From positions 186,001 to 250,000 of the forward strand of contig JAQYTG010000018.1 in the NCBI GenBank assembly GCA_028724905.1: 64,000 nucleotides of DNA, read 5' to 3'. The notes under the pieces are model-generated. The model was not told the origin of the DNA. It ran no database searches and saw only the letters and a program-made list of their open reading frames with translations. The position numbers and the translations under genes are program-made. Positions 36,045 through 44,945 of this stretch are shown one piece after another; position 1 is the first letter of the stretch, and each line of letters opens with the position of its first letter. The stretch comes from Actinomycetaceae bacterium. Lineage in GTDB: Bacteria > Actinomycetota > Actinomycetes > Actinomycetales > Actinomycetaceae.

Positions 36045-36800
36045 CTACCTGGCCAATCCGTCCGGAGTGGCGCGTGTGGAGGTGGCGAGCGTGGAACTCG
36101 CAGAGAGTTTATACCCCACTCCACGAACAGTCTGAATATAGCTTGCGGCATCAGCATCCACGTCTGCTAGTTTTTTCCTCAGAGTGCGAATGTGTACATC
36201 TACCGTGCGCGTGGCTCCGTGAAAGCTGTACCCCCAAACGGTATCTAAAAGATGGTCTCGGGAGAGCAAGATATTTTCGTTGCGCATCAGCTCTTCCAAT
36301 AGCTCAAATTCTTTCAAGGTAAGATCGAGTGGATGATCTGCCACTTTTGCACTGTGCGCTAAGACGTCGAGACTAATCAACCCCACATTCAATCCTGCTT
36401 GCGCCTCATTGAGCAAGGGCGCACTGCGACGCAACACTGCGCGTACTCGTGAGACCAGTTCCATCATCCCAAATGGTTTCGTCACGTAATCGTCTGCACC
36501 CAAATCCAAGGCCGCTACTTTGTTGTATTCAGCGTCCTTGGCCGTCACCATAATGACGGGGATGAAACGGGTCGCCGCTTTCGCTTTGAGCCGCTTGAGG
36601 ATGCTCATGCCATCAGTTCCAGGGAGCATCACATCCAGGAGTATTAAATCTGGCAGCGCTTGTGCTATGTGAGTCCACAGCTGCGTAGCATCTGCACAGC
36701 CACGGGCATCAAAACCAGTCGAGTCTAAGGTGTAAACAACGAGATCTCGGATATTGCGATCGTCTTCGACAAAGTAAATCACACACCTATTATCGCTCAT
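36045..36800 (-). CDS. phoP: OmpR/PhoB-type phosphate response regulator
   Basis: A response regulator of about 251 residues with an N-terminal receiver (acidic EDD near residue 12, phospho-acceptor Asp in LILLDVMLPG, Lys in VTKPFGM) and a C-terminal winged helix (LSRDHLLDTVWGYSF, then RTVDVHIRTLRKKL). In the pst context it is the PhoB/RegX3 equivalent that would activate pst genes at low phosphate. ATG 36800 has GAGG 6 bases upstream; the GTG/ATG at 36824 has no site. phoR follows 5 bases later. Confidence 0.93.
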   Translation of the reverse strand: MSDNRCVIYFVEDDRNIRDLVVYTLDSTGFDARGCADATQLWTHIAQALPDLILLDVMLPGTDGMSILKRLKAKAATRFIPVIMVTAKDAEYNKVAALDLGADDYVTKPFGMMELVSRVRAVLRRSAPLLNEAQAGLNVGLISLDVLAHSAKVADHPLDLTLKEFELLEELMRNENILLSRDHLLDTVWGYSFHGATRTVDVHIRTLRKKLADVDADAASYIQTVRGVGYKLSASSTLATSTRATPDGLAR

Positions 36801-36890
36801 GGAGACCTCGTTTCTTGCTTGCAATTTTCGATATATCTAGTCCGCTTTTCGATGTGCCTAGCGTCTGAGAGAATCCCACTATTTATTGCG

Positions 36891-37628
36891 TTATTGCGAC
36901 GGGGTATCTTTTGCATCAAATCTGCCAGAGTGCACACCGGTGATGGAAAAAGCTACCCACTCAGCTACGTTGGTGGCGTGATCTCCAATGCGTTCTAGAT
37001 ACTTGGTAATCATCATCAAGTCAATAGCTCTCTGCGCTTCCTCTGATGCTTCTAGGCAATCAGCTTGCGCACAATCCTCATCTGCGCTACCTCGCAGATA
37101 CTGATGCCCTGATTGGACGATAAACTCGATCAGCTCACTGCGTATATGCGTAAAAAGATCGTCGACGATCGCATCTGTGTCTACAACGGCCGAGCTGAGA
37201 GCTACATCCCGATCGACGTAAGCCGAGATCGCATCTGCCACCATACGCGTCACGCACTGTGCCATGTCGATAATTTTCGGAAAACCAGCCATTCCTGGCA
37301 TCTGCGAGGTAAGCACAATCTCCGCAATATCGGCAGCCTGATCTCCGATACGCTCCAGATCGGTGATCATTTTGAGAGCTGCCGAGATTTGACGCAGGTC
37401 TCGAGCTACCGGCTGCTGGCGCAATAAAAGTTTCATGCACAGGTGCTCTATATCGCGCTCTGCTTGGTCAATATGTGCATCAGCTCGGATCACTTGCTGC
37501 GCCGTTGCAGCGCTACCACTGGCGAGTGCCGTGGCGGCATTCGTGATGGCCAGTTCGCACAACTTCCCCATGTGCACCATCTGATGATTCAACTCCTTTA
37601 ACTGCTGGTCAAACTTGTTGCGTACCAT
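36891..37628 (-). CDS. phoU: PhoU phosphate signalling protein
   Basis: PhoU links the PstB transporter ATPase to the PhoR kinase and damps the phosphate response. The 245-residue protein is built of two repeated three-helix units with the metal-binding-type motifs ALKMITDLERIGDQAADIAE and MMITKYLERIGDHATNVAEW. ATG 37628 has GAGG 8 bases upstream. It lies between pstB and the regulator genes, the normal order. Confidence 0.96.
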   Translation of the reverse strand: MVRNKFDQQLKELNHQMVHMGKLCELAITNAATALASGSAATAQQVIRADAHIDQAERDIEHLCMKLLLRQQPVARDLRQISAALKMITDLERIGDQAADIAEIVLTSQMPGMAGFPKIIDMAQCVTRMVADAISAYVDRDVALSSAVVDTDAIVDDLFTHIRSELIEFIVQSGHQYLRGSADEDCAQADCLEASEEAQRAIDLMMITKYLERIGDHATNVAEWVAFSITGVHSGRFDAKDTPSQ

Positions 37629-37661
37629 CGTGTTTTCCTCCGTATATCCACCAAACGTCTG

Positions 37662-38417
37662 TCAGCTAAAACGCCCAGTGATGTAGTCTTCTGTACGCTT
37701 ATCGGCCGGAACTGAAAAAAGCGTCTCTGTGTTGTTGTATTCAATGAGTTCCCCGAGCAGGAAAAATGCCGTATTATCAGCGATGCGGCTCGCCTGCTGC
37801 ATATTGTGAGTGACGATCACGATCGTGTAGCTCTTGGCTAAATCAGCGATGAGATCCTCGATTTTTGACGTTGAGATCGGATCGAGAGCCGAGGTAGGCT
37901 CATCCATCAAGAGAACGTCGGGTTCCATCGCCAGAGCCCGCGCAATGCACAGACGCTGCTGCTGGCCACCCGAGAGACCGAGAGCGCTTTTGTGGAGCCG
38001 ATCTTTGAGCTCATCCCAGATTGCCGCCTGACGCAAGGAACGTTCCACGATGTGCTCCAGGTCTTTCTTTTTGCGGATTCCATTGACGCGCGGCCCGTAG
38101 GCCACATTGTCAAACACCGTCTTAGGAAAAGGATTGGGCTGCTGAAAAACCATCCCCACCCGTTTGCGCAGAGCGATAGGATCCATGTTCTTAAATATAT
38201 TGACGCCATCCAGGCTCACGTCACCCTCGATGCTCACCCCTTTATCAAGATCATGCATCCTATTGAGCACTTTCAAATACGTTGATTTTCCGCATCCTGA
38301 CGGGCCGATAAAAGCGGTGATCCTATTGGCCTCGATATCGAGATTAATCCCCTTCAACGCCTCAAAATCGCCATAGTAGAGATGTAAATCTCGGGTAGAA
38401 AATTTAATCGTTCTCAT
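37662..38417 (-). CDS. pstB: Phosphate ABC transporter ATPase PstB
   Basis: The ATPase of the high-affinity phosphate importer. 251 residues with Walker [20 protein letters not shown], the ABC signature [18 protein letters not shown] and Walker [19 protein letters not shown]. The start ATG 38417 overlaps the last 14 bases of pstA, so translation is coupled. Confidence 0.98.
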   Translation of the reverse strand: MRTIKFSTRDLHLYYGDFEALKGINLDIEANRITAFIGPSGCGKSTYLKVLNRMHDLDKGVSIEGDVSLDGVNIFKNMDPIALRKRVGMVFQQPNPFPKTVFDNVAYGPRVNGIRKKKDLEHIVERSLRQAAIWDELKDRLHKSALGLSGGQQQRLCIARALAMEPDVLLMDEPTSALDPISTSKIEDLIADLAKSYTIVIVTHNMQQASRIADNTAFFLLGELIEYNNTETLFSVPADKRTEDYITGRFS

Positions 38418-39513
38418 CTGATGCTCTTCTTTCTGGTTCTAGGCTGCACTCTGATGCGATAGATGCGCAGCGCTTTGATTTGATGAATGCGCGGCGCGCT
38501 GCTGGCTCTTTCTTGGTCAATCCCGACTGGCGCGCGTGCACATATTTCGTCATAGCATTGACGCAGATCGAGAAAAACAGCGCTATGAGCACCAGCACAG
38601 CAGCAGTAAACGCAGCGTTGGCATTGGAGTCAAAACCTAAAAATGGCAGTTGTCCCGTCGTTCTGCGGATCCACACGTGTACCGCGAGCGTTTCACCAGA
38701 GCGGAAGAAGTTGAGTGGGGAATTTGCATAGAACGGATCCCAGTTACTCCAGTCGATAGCGGTGCCTTGCCCCGACGTCATCAACAGCGCAGCGGCCTCT
38801 CCAAAGGCGCGTTGAGCTGCGAGCATCACTCCGGTGACGATATGCGGCAACCCAGCAGGTACCAGCACCCGAACGATGGTGCGCCAGTGGGTAGCTCCCA
38901 AAGCCGCCGATCCATCAGCCATCGCGCGTGGCACCGAACGGATAGCGGCTTCAGTTTCTGTGGTGACCAGTGGCAGATTCAAAATAGACACCGAGAGAGC
39001 GCCAGCGAAGATATTGGCGTGCAAACCCACCATATAAACAAACGCCATATATCCGAAGAGCCCTACCACAATAGAGGGAAGTGAACTCAGGGATTCAATA
39101 GCCACTCGGATAAACGCCGTCACCTTATTATCTGGGGCGTATTCAGCCATATAGATACCGGCTGGTAGCCCTAACCCCGCCGAGATCATCAATGAGAGAA
39201 ATACCAGATAGACAGTATTGAAAATCTGATTCCCAATACCCATTGGGCCACACGAGAGCACCCCTGGGTAGTAACTCGCTAGCCCAGTAATCACGATGTA
39301 GGCAGCTAACGCTACGATCAGCAGCAGGAAGAATCCACCGATGGCTGTGAAAACTCCCGTCATCATGGCATCTACTCTCCTGGCGCGAGCTATGCGCCGC
39401 ATAAGGGCATCATCCATCTGAACGCCATACCCTACACGGCACCCTGAGCGGCGTGATCGTATCGCTCGATCAGGCGTATCCGCGCTAGCGTCGATATGCG
39501 TCTGTACGCTCAC
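38404..39513 (-). CDS. pstA: Phosphate ABC transporter permease PstA
   Basis: The second permease of the importer, about 369 residues with six membrane helices and the inner-membrane loop motif [20 protein letters not shown]. The likely start is GTG 39513, which overlaps the pstC stop (GTGA) and has GGAGG 8 bases upstream; the longer frame back to 39594 lies inside pstC and is not supported. Compared with many PstA proteins it has an extra N-terminal segment of about 35 residues and a basic, Arg/Ser-rich C-terminal tail. Confidence 0.95.
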   Translation of the reverse strand: MSVQTHIDASADTPDRAIRSRRSGCRVGYGVQMDDALMRRIARARRVDAMMTGVFTAIGGFFLLLIVALAAYIVITGLASYYPGVLSCGPMGIGNQIFNTVYLVFLSLMISAGLGLPAGIYMAEYAPDNKVTAFIRVAIESLSSLPSIVVGLFGYMAFVYMVGLHANIFAGALSVSILNLPLVTTETEAAIRSVPRAMADGSAALGATHWRTIVRVLVPAGLPHIVTGVMLAAQRAFGEAAALLMTSGQGTAIDWSNWDPFYANSPLNFFRSGETLAVHVWIRRTTGQLPFLGFDSNANAAFTAAVLVLIALFFSICVNAMTKYVHARQSGLTKKEPAARRAFIKSKRCASIASECSLEPERRASDEND

Positions 39514-40433
39514 GGTACTCGCCTCCTGGAGATGAGATGAATCAAGAAAATGCAGAGCATGGAGATGAGGAAGAGCACCAGCGCGAGAGTCCACAGAGCA
39601 GCCTTGAATTCGCTTCCCTCAGCAGCCTCTTGCATATCGGCGGTCATGGCCGTTGTGAGCGTGGATGTGCCATTAAAAATCGTGACGGCAAAGGCTTTAG
39701 TTTTCCCGATAACCATAGCCACAGCAAGAGCCTCACCGAAAGCCCGTGCCAAACCTAGAATTATTCCGGTAAAAATTCCCACCTTTGCCGCCGGAAGTAC
39801 GATGCGGTATATCACCTGCCATCGGGTAGAGCCTAGACCGTAAGCCCCCATACGGTACTCCTGAGGAACTGCTCTCATAGCATCTGCTGAAACTGTAGTG
39901 ATCGTGGGGAAAACCATCACGGCAAGCACAATTCCGGCTGCGAGCACAGACTCCCCCGTGCGCCCTGCATTCTCATCTTTCAACAAAGGCAGCAACACCG
40001 CCATCCCCACCCAGCCATAGACCACAGAGGGGATGCCCAAGAAAAGCTCCACGGCTGGACGAAAAAGTTTATCTCCGATTCTAGGAGCAATCTGCGTGAG
40101 AAACACTGCTGCCCCGATAGAAAATGGCAGCGCGATCGTCAAAGCTACTGCGCAGACGTAGAGCGAACCTACGATATAGATAGCAGCGCCTACCTGTCCA
40201 CGCTGCGTTCCCTGCGGAGCCTGGCTGGGATTGAACTGGTCAGAGGTCATAAATTCCCGAATCGAATGGCCAAACACCGTAAAGGTGGCCGATCCTTGCA
40301 CCAGTAAAAAAGCTGCGATCGTCACGGTGATAGCGATAAGGGAAACGCCGCAGATCAGCACCGCATACGTGGCGATGCGATCCACCACCCTAGCGCGAAC
40401 TGCGGCGTTCTTGCGTGCGAACAATGCATTCAT
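39510..40433 (-). CDS. pstC: Phosphate ABC transporter permease PstC
   Basis: The first permease of the phosphate importer. 307 residues with a first helix at about 21-46, several later helices, the VELFLGIPSVVYGWVGM motif and the EAA-type loop GLGSTRWQVIYRIVLPAAK. ATG 40433 has AGGT upstream at long spacing. It lies 32 bases after pstS and overlaps pstA. Confidence 0.96.
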   Translation of the reverse strand: MNALFARKNAAVRARVVDRIATYAVLICGVSLIAITVTIAAFLLVQGSATFTVFGHSIREFMTSDQFNPSQAPQGTQRGQVGAAIYIVGSLYVCAVALTIALPFSIGAAVFLTQIAPRIGDKLFRPAVELFLGIPSVVYGWVGMAVLLPLLKDENAGRTGESVLAAGIVLAVMVFPTITTVSADAMRAVPQEYRMGAYGLGSTRWQVIYRIVLPAAKVGIFTGIILGLARAFGEALAVAMVIGKTKAFAVTIFNGTSTLTTAMTADMQEAAEGSEFKAALWTLALVLFLISMLCIFLIHLISRRRVP

Positions 40434-40465
40434 GGCTAGCGATACCTTCAGATATCACCGTGAGG

Positions 40466-41374
40466 CTACTGTGCGTGGCTAGCTATGGCTTTGTCGGTGA
40501 GTTTCGCAGCTACGCCATATCCCATTTTTTCCACAGTCGGCGCAAATTCATCACTCAACATATAAGCGAGAAACGCTTTCGTCGGATCTTGTGGCTCACC
40601 ATTGGTGTACATATGTTCGTATGTCCACACATGATAGCTGCCGTTATAAGCGTTTTCCACAGTGGGAGCTACGCCGTCGATACTCACTGCCGCCACGCCG
40701 TCACTAGCTGAGCTATAGGAGAGTGCCACATAGCCAACAGCCCCTTTGTTGTCTTGTACTTTCTGGATTAACGTGCCAGAATCGTCGGTCTCTTGGCTCT
40801 GGTTGTTCGCCTCTTCAGCTCCTGCTAGAGCGTATTTTCTAAATGTGGCACGGGTACCAGAGGAGGTTGGGCGGGTGATAAGAACAATAGGCAGATCAGG
40901 CCCGCCCACCTCGTTCCAGTTTTTCGCTTTCCCCGTGAAAATTGAGATCAGTTGATCCGTCGTGAGATTCGTTATTCCGAGCTGAGCATTGACGACGGGC
41001 GCCATCACGGAGATGGCCACCTGGTGATCGACGAGAGCTTGAGCCTGCTCCGGCTGTAATTTTTCCTCGGCGAAAACGTCTGAGTTGCCAATATCCACAG
41101 TCTTATCCGACACCTGCTTCAAGCCTGTGCCAGAACCCCCGCCTTGCACATCTATCGTCACCTGAGGGTGTTGGGCACTGAACTCTTGCGCGGCTGCCTG
41201 CACCAACGGTTGGAAAGCCGTAGCTCCCGCGGCTTTCACATTACCCGATAGCGAAGACCTCGTACCCTGCCCGTTGGCACCTGGATCGCCTGCCGGAGCA
41301 TTCCCGCACGCACCCATCAGCGACATGGCCATAACCCCTGCAGTGACAAGTGTGCCCAGTTTCTTCATACGCAT
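40466..41374 (-). CDS. pstS: Phosphate-binding lipoprotein PstS
   Basis: The extracellular phosphate receptor, 302 residues. It begins with a lipoprotein signal peptide: MRMKK, a hydrophobic core and lipobox LMGAC with Cys23 as the lipid site. The binding fold shows GATAFQPLVQAAAQEF and GGGSGTGLKQV near the start and RPTSSGTRATFRKYAL, all typical of PstS. ATG 41374 has AGGAAA upstream. It is the first gene of pstSCAB-phoU-phoP-phoR, and a candidate PHO-box-like repeat lies about 100 bases upstream. Confidence 0.97.
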   Translation of the reverse strand: MRMKKLGTLVTAGVMAMSLMGACGNAPAGDPGANGQGTRSSLSGNVKAAGATAFQPLVQAAAQEFSAQHPQVTIDVQGGGSGTGLKQVSDKTVDIGNSDVFAEEKLQPEQAQALVDHQVAISVMAPVVNAQLGITNLTTDQLISIFTGKAKNWNEVGGPDLPIVLITRPTSSGTRATFRKYALAGAEEANNQSQETDDSGTLIQKVQDNKGAVGYVALSYSSASDGVAAVSIDGVAPTVENAYNGSYHVWTYEHMYTNGEPQDPTKAFLAYMLSDEFAPTVEKMGYGVAAKLTDKAIASHAQ

Positions 41375-41476
41375 TGATCATGTTTCCTTTCCAAGGGCAG
41401 CTGTGCGTTGTGGATCGTTCTTGCCCTCAGCTCAACTCTAGAAAACGTATGTAAAGGCACACCGAGGTTATATGTT

Positions 41477-41498
41477 AAGCAACGGTAAAGTTTAGGTA
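41477..41498 (-). promoter_or_regulatory. Candidate PHO-box-like direct repeat upstream of pstS
   Basis: On the minus strand TACCTAAACTT is followed directly by TACCGTTGCTT: two 11-base units sharing TACC and CTT. Eleven-base direct repeats are the layout of PhoP/RegX3-type sites in actinobacteria, but the sequence is not an exact match to a known consensus, so this is tentative. Confidence 0.35.
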
Positions 41499-41510
41499 GA
41501 GATTGACAAC

Positions 41511-41574
41511 AGCGGTCAGGCCGGTTTTATCAAGAGGAGCTGTGCTCGACGCTGATAAAACTGGCCCGACCGCT
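41511..41574 (-). terminator. Large hairpin between asrC and pstS
   Basis: A 22-base arm (41511-41532) pairs with 41553-41574 with only two G-U type changes and a 20-base loop. It begins 59 bases after the asrC stop and lies upstream of the pstS promoter region, so it should end the asr transcript. No strong U-tract follows on either side. Confidence 0.8.
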
Positions 41575-41601
41575 ATTATCGCCAGTGCATTGTGTGCTTA
41601 T

Positions 41602-41635
41602 TGTATATTGTTCGTTTATGTATATTGTTCGTTTA
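41602..41635. repeat. 17-bp tandem duplication covering the asrC stop
   Basis: TGTATATTGTTCGTTTA is present twice without a gap or change (41602-41618 and 41619-41635). The second copy contains the asrC stop codon (41633-41635, minus strand). Confidence 0.95.
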
Positions 41636-42694
41636 TGAACGCGGACCGGCCACGTGATGTTCTTCCAAAGGCTTGACCAAGAAATTTGCCCGCGATTCAC
41701 GCTCGTGCCAGTACAGATCTTCAGCCACGATGCATTCTGGATTGAGTTCTACACCGTCTAAGATCATCTCTTTGAATTTCTTGAAGCCGGCGCGGTCGAT
41801 CAAATGCCCGCCATGCAGATACTCGGGTTTGTAGTCCATCACCCACGCCGAGAACTTTTGCCAGTTTTCAATCACACCTAGGATCACATCTTCGCTAGCC
41901 CAATTGAGAAACATCTCGCCCATACGCGGATTTTGCCGGCCAGTGCGACCACCGATGAACAGCCGATAAAACTTCGTCGGACGGCGCGTCCACGCTCCCG
42001 TGGGACACACGCGCACGCATTCACCGCAGCCCACACACGCACTCATGTCTTTATCCACACGCGCCGATTTATTGAGTGACAGCACGCCAGTAGCTCCGCG
42101 CTTGCACGCTTTCACGCAGCCCCCACAGCCGATGCATCGCTCGGGATGGTAGTCGATCAGCGAACAGCCAACGATCCCGTAATCAGCTACGTGTGCTTTG
42201 TTGCAGTCATTGGCACATCCAGAGATATTGATTTTGATGTTGTAGTGCGAGGGGTAGATGAGCGGCTCGATTTTATGAGCCAGAGCGCTGGTATTGACCT
42301 GCCCGAGCGGGCAATGGATGTTGCCGATACACGCCGTGATATTGCGCGAACCAATGGCCGGATAGCCCTGCGAGGGATCCCACGGCTCCGGCTCACCAGC
42401 CATCGTATCCATATTGACGCCGAGTTCACCTTCAACCGTGCGGATATACTCTTCAAGATACTCATTGACGGCAGGCACATGATCAATGTGGATGCCAGGA
42501 ATATCGAACGTCTGCCGCGTGCCGAAATGAAACACCCCATTGCCCCACGTTTGAGCCATATACTGCACCATTGCAAGGTATTTAGCGTTTACCACCCCGC
42601 CAGGTACGCGCAGCTGCAGCATAAACTCACCTGGTACTTTCGACATCCGGAAGCAGTGAGTGCGCATCTGTTTGATATTGATGTCTTTGTTCAT
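41633..42694 (-). CDS. asrC: Anaerobic sulfite reductase subunit C (siroheme subunit)
   Basis: AsrC is the catalytic subunit that reduces sulfite to sulfide. The 353-residue protein has the siroheme/[4Fe-4S] ligands Cys122 and Cys128 (ACIGNIHC) and Cys160 and Cys164 (SGCANDC), and two inserted ferredoxin-type clusters: Cys187/190/193/197 and Cys220/223/226/230 (CVGCGECVRVC). ATG 42694 has GGGAGG at good spacing, 11 bases after the asrB stop. Its last bases lie in a 17-bp duplication. The set of cysteines is complete, so activity is expected. Confidence 0.95.
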   Translation of the reverse strand: MNKDINIKQMRTHCFRMSKVPGEFMLQLRVPGGVVNAKYLAMVQYMAQTWGNGVFHFGTRQTFDIPGIHIDHVPAVNEYLEEYIRTVEGELGVNMDTMAGEPEPWDPSQGYPAIGSRNITACIGNIHCPLGQVNTSALAHKIEPLIYPSHYNIKINISGCANDCNKAHVADYGIVGCSLIDYHPERCIGCGGCVKACKRGATGVLSLNKSARVDKDMSACVGCGECVRVCPTGAWTRRPTKFYRLFIGGRTGRQNPRMGEMFLNWASEDVILGVIENWQKFSAWVMDYKPEYLHGGHLIDRAGFKKFKEMILDGVELNPECIVAEDLYWHERESRANFLVKPLEEHHVAGPRS

Positions 42695-42705
42695 CGTGAG
42701 CCTCC

Positions 42706-43581
42706 CTAGTCAATCAGATATTTCGCTTCGGTGTAGTTAAACACCGGACCATCGAGGCAGATGTATGTGCTATCAATCCGGCAATTTCCACACTTGCCGA
42801 TCGCGCAACTCATCTTGCGCTCAAAGCTCATCCAAATATGCTCTTCGGTGGCACCGTTCTTCACCAGTTCAATGCCGGTGAACTTCATCATCGGCGGAGG
42901 CCCTACCAATACCACTTCGTAGTCATCGCCAAAGTCTTTGAAGGGGATATCTTTCACATACGACGTCACAAAACCCTGCTGGAACCCTGGACGTTCCTCA
43001 TTATCGAGGCAGAAAATCGAGTGGCAGTTAGGATTGGGGCGCATGGCGGCGATATCGTCTTTAAACATCACTCCCGCTTCATCGCGGAACCCCTGGATCG
43101 TCCACAGGCCTTTTATCTCTTCCGGATGCTCATTGAAATGCCGAATGAGCTGACGCACCGGAGCGAAACCAGTGCCGCCGGAGATCACCACGACGTGTTT
43201 ACCTTGAAAACGCTCCATTGGCCATCCACGCCCGTACGGGCCGCGCACATAGACGATATCTCCAGCACGTTTGGTAAATAGTTCTCGCGTTACTTTCCCC
43301 ACGGCACGCACAGTGAAATCCAAAATTCCATCGTCAATTCCCGATACCGAGATAGGGGCTTCGCCGAAACGCGGCAACGACAGTTCAAAGAACTGCCCTG
43401 GAGCCGCAGGGGCTTCACAACCCAAACGGAATGTCCACTCGTGTTCAGTCTCGTGAATGACATCCAGAATTTCGCATGGCACTGGTTCCACGGGATCGTT
43501 CGGATCGAGCCGCATCGCCCACGCTTTCTCGTCAGTGCTCACTTCGCGGCTTGCAGGTTGCATCATCACGTTGGTAGCCAT
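42706..43581 (-). CDS. asrB: Anaerobic sulfite reductase subunit B (flavin/NAD reductase)
   Basis: AsrB passes electrons from NADH through FAD and an Fe-S cluster to the other subunits. 291 residues in the ferredoxin-NADP reductase fold, with an FAD region around RVRGPYGRGWPM-like VYVRGPYGRGW, the NAD-binding VISGGTGFAPVRQLIRHF and the C-terminal cysteines 259, 264, 267 and 275 (CAIGKCGNC and ICLDGP). ATG 43581 has AGAGG upstream, 2 bases after asrA. All expected motifs are intact. Confidence 0.95.
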   Translation of the reverse strand: MATNVMMQPASREVSTDEKAWAMRLDPNDPVEPVPCEILDVIHETEHEWTFRLGCEAPAAPGQFFELSLPRFGEAPISVSGIDDGILDFTVRAVGKVTRELFTKRAGDIVYVRGPYGRGWPMERFQGKHVVVISGGTGFAPVRQLIRHFNEHPEEIKGLWTIQGFRDEAGVMFKDDIAAMRPNPNCHSIFCLDNEERPGFQQGFVTSYVKDIPFKDFGDDYEVVLVGPPPMMKFTGIELVKNGATEEHIWMSFERKMSCAIGKCGNCRIDSTYICLDGPVFNYTEAKYLID

Positions 43582-43583
43582 GT

Positions 43584-44660
43584 CTATGCCTCTTTCTCAG
43601 CACTCGCCGAAACCGCCGCCTCAGCAGCAATCTGTGCTTTAATCTCAGCCACCGCCTGATTCACCTTATCCACAGTGGCTGGCAGTGAAATCAGCTCAGG
43701 GCAGCGCGTCGAGCAGCGTCCGCAGCCGATACACATCTGCTGCGTGCCAAAACGGGCTTTATGATCGTGGAATTTATGCAGCACTTTATACCTCATGCGC
43801 GCTGCAGCGTTGCCTCGCATTTCGCGCTGGCCAGCCATAATATCGAAGCCTGGCACCTCGCACGAGTAAGCAATTCGGCGCCTCTCACCCACCTGGGTGT
43901 CGTCACTCCAGATCACATCGCGCAAAACAAAGCAGGTGCACGTAGGGCACGCCACCGTGCACGCCCCACAAGAAATGCATCGAGAATTGTATTCGTTCCA
44001 CATCGGATGGCTCTTCAAGCGCAAGCGTACGTCGCGGTCATCGAGATCTGGAATGTGCACAGTGAGATCTTTGTTTTCCTCCACAAAATGGAAGTCGTAA
44101 TCTGTGGTGTCAGCTTGAGCGAAGTACTGCTCAAACTCGGGATCTTTCACGGTGACGTCAAGCGAGCCGTCGGAGTTGAAACGGCAGCCAATCGAATACT
44201 CATCAGTTTTATTTTGCCCCATAGACACGCAGAAACAGGTGTCGTCTCCACCGCCGCACTCCATCATGGCAAAGCGCACCAAATCCCGTTTACGTTTGTA
44301 GAAATAATCCGGTTGAGCTCCGTTACCGATAAAAATTTCATCCTGAATGCTTTGCGCATTAATATCGCACGGACGTACAAACACCAAGCGGGGCTTTGTC
44401 GGAGCGGGGCTAGGGCGGTAATCATCGCCGGTGAAGTAGAAAATCGTCTCCTGAATCGGGGTAATGACTTCTTTCGCTGGTAAATCACTCATTTGATCCC
44501 AGACCACTTCACCTGGCTCGCTCACCTGCGCATAGCGAATCAGATCCGTATCAGAGTAACGTCCTTCTCCTGGAAAGCGTTTCGGAGCGTAAATATCGTA
44601 GGTGCGCGCAAGAGTCTTAAAGAGAAGCAAGGCTTCAAGCGCATCAAGTTTATATGCCAT
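43584..44660 (-). CDS. asrA: Anaerobic sulfite reductase subunit A (4Fe-4S electron carrier)
   Basis: AsrA is a ferredoxin-like subunit with two [4Fe-4S] clusters that feeds electrons to AsrC. About 358 residues with RCISCGACTVACPTCTCF near the centre and MCIGCGRCSTRCPELIS near the C-terminus. The last residues form an Ala/Glu-rich tail. ATG 44660 has AGGGGGG 8 bases upstream; the in-frame start at 44690 would put that site inside the gene. It heads asrABC; a candidate promoter lies at 44748-44777. Confidence 0.94.
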   Translation of the reverse strand: MAYKLDALEALLLFKTLARTYDIYAPKRFPGEGRYSDTDLIRYAQVSEPGEVVWDQMSDLPAKEVITPIQETIFYFTGDDYRPSPAPTKPRLVFVRPCDINAQSIQDEIFIGNGAQPDYFYKRKRDLVRFAMMECGGGDDTCFCVSMGQNKTDEYSIGCRFNSDGSLDVTVKDPEFEQYFAQADTTDYDFHFVEENKDLTVHIPDLDDRDVRLRLKSHPMWNEYNSRCISCGACTVACPTCTCFVLRDVIWSDDTQVGERRRIAYSCEVPGFDIMAGQREMRGNAAARMRYKVLHKFHDHKARFGTQQMCIGCGRCSTRCPELISLPATVDKVNQAVAEIKAQIAAEAAVSASAEKEA

Positions 44661-44747
44661 CTGTGCAACCCCCCTTTGGGTCATAGCCACGAACGAATAG
44701 TGAACCGATCTACATCAGCAATTCGGGCAACAAAAACAGCGTTGTCC

Positions 44748-44777
44748 TTATAACACTACTGTAAACGTCAGTGACAA
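44748..44777 (-). promoter_or_regulatory. Candidate promoter of asrABC
   Basis: On the minus strand TTGTCA (44772-44777) and TTATAA (44748-44753) are 18 bases apart, close to a sigma-A-type promoter, about 90 bases before the asrA start. No clear FNR or Rex site was recognised. Confidence 0.45.
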
Positions 44778-44896
44778 ACTTATATGGGACGTTTGAACGA
44801 GGGGAACACTTTTTCTTGCTATATCAACTATTTTTGACCGCTCTATAGCGCTTGCTTATTCAGCGAGTTTGTCTCAACCTGTGCCTGCACAGCACC

Positions 44897-44930
44897 ATAC
44901 ATTTGTGCGCTCTATACATTTGCACACTCT
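44897..44930. repeat. 17-bp tandem duplication near the terC stop
   Basis: ATACATTTGTGCGCTCT (44897-44913) is followed by ATACATTTGCACACTCT (44914-44930), differing at three positions. It lies 15 bases after the terC stop. Confidence 0.82.
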
Positions 44931-44945
44931 GTGTATACTTGTCGC

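Noticed and set aside
43761..44483. Plus-strand reading frame (240 codons) opposite asrA
   Set aside because: Antisense to asrA, whose cysteine motifs are intact; no domain features.
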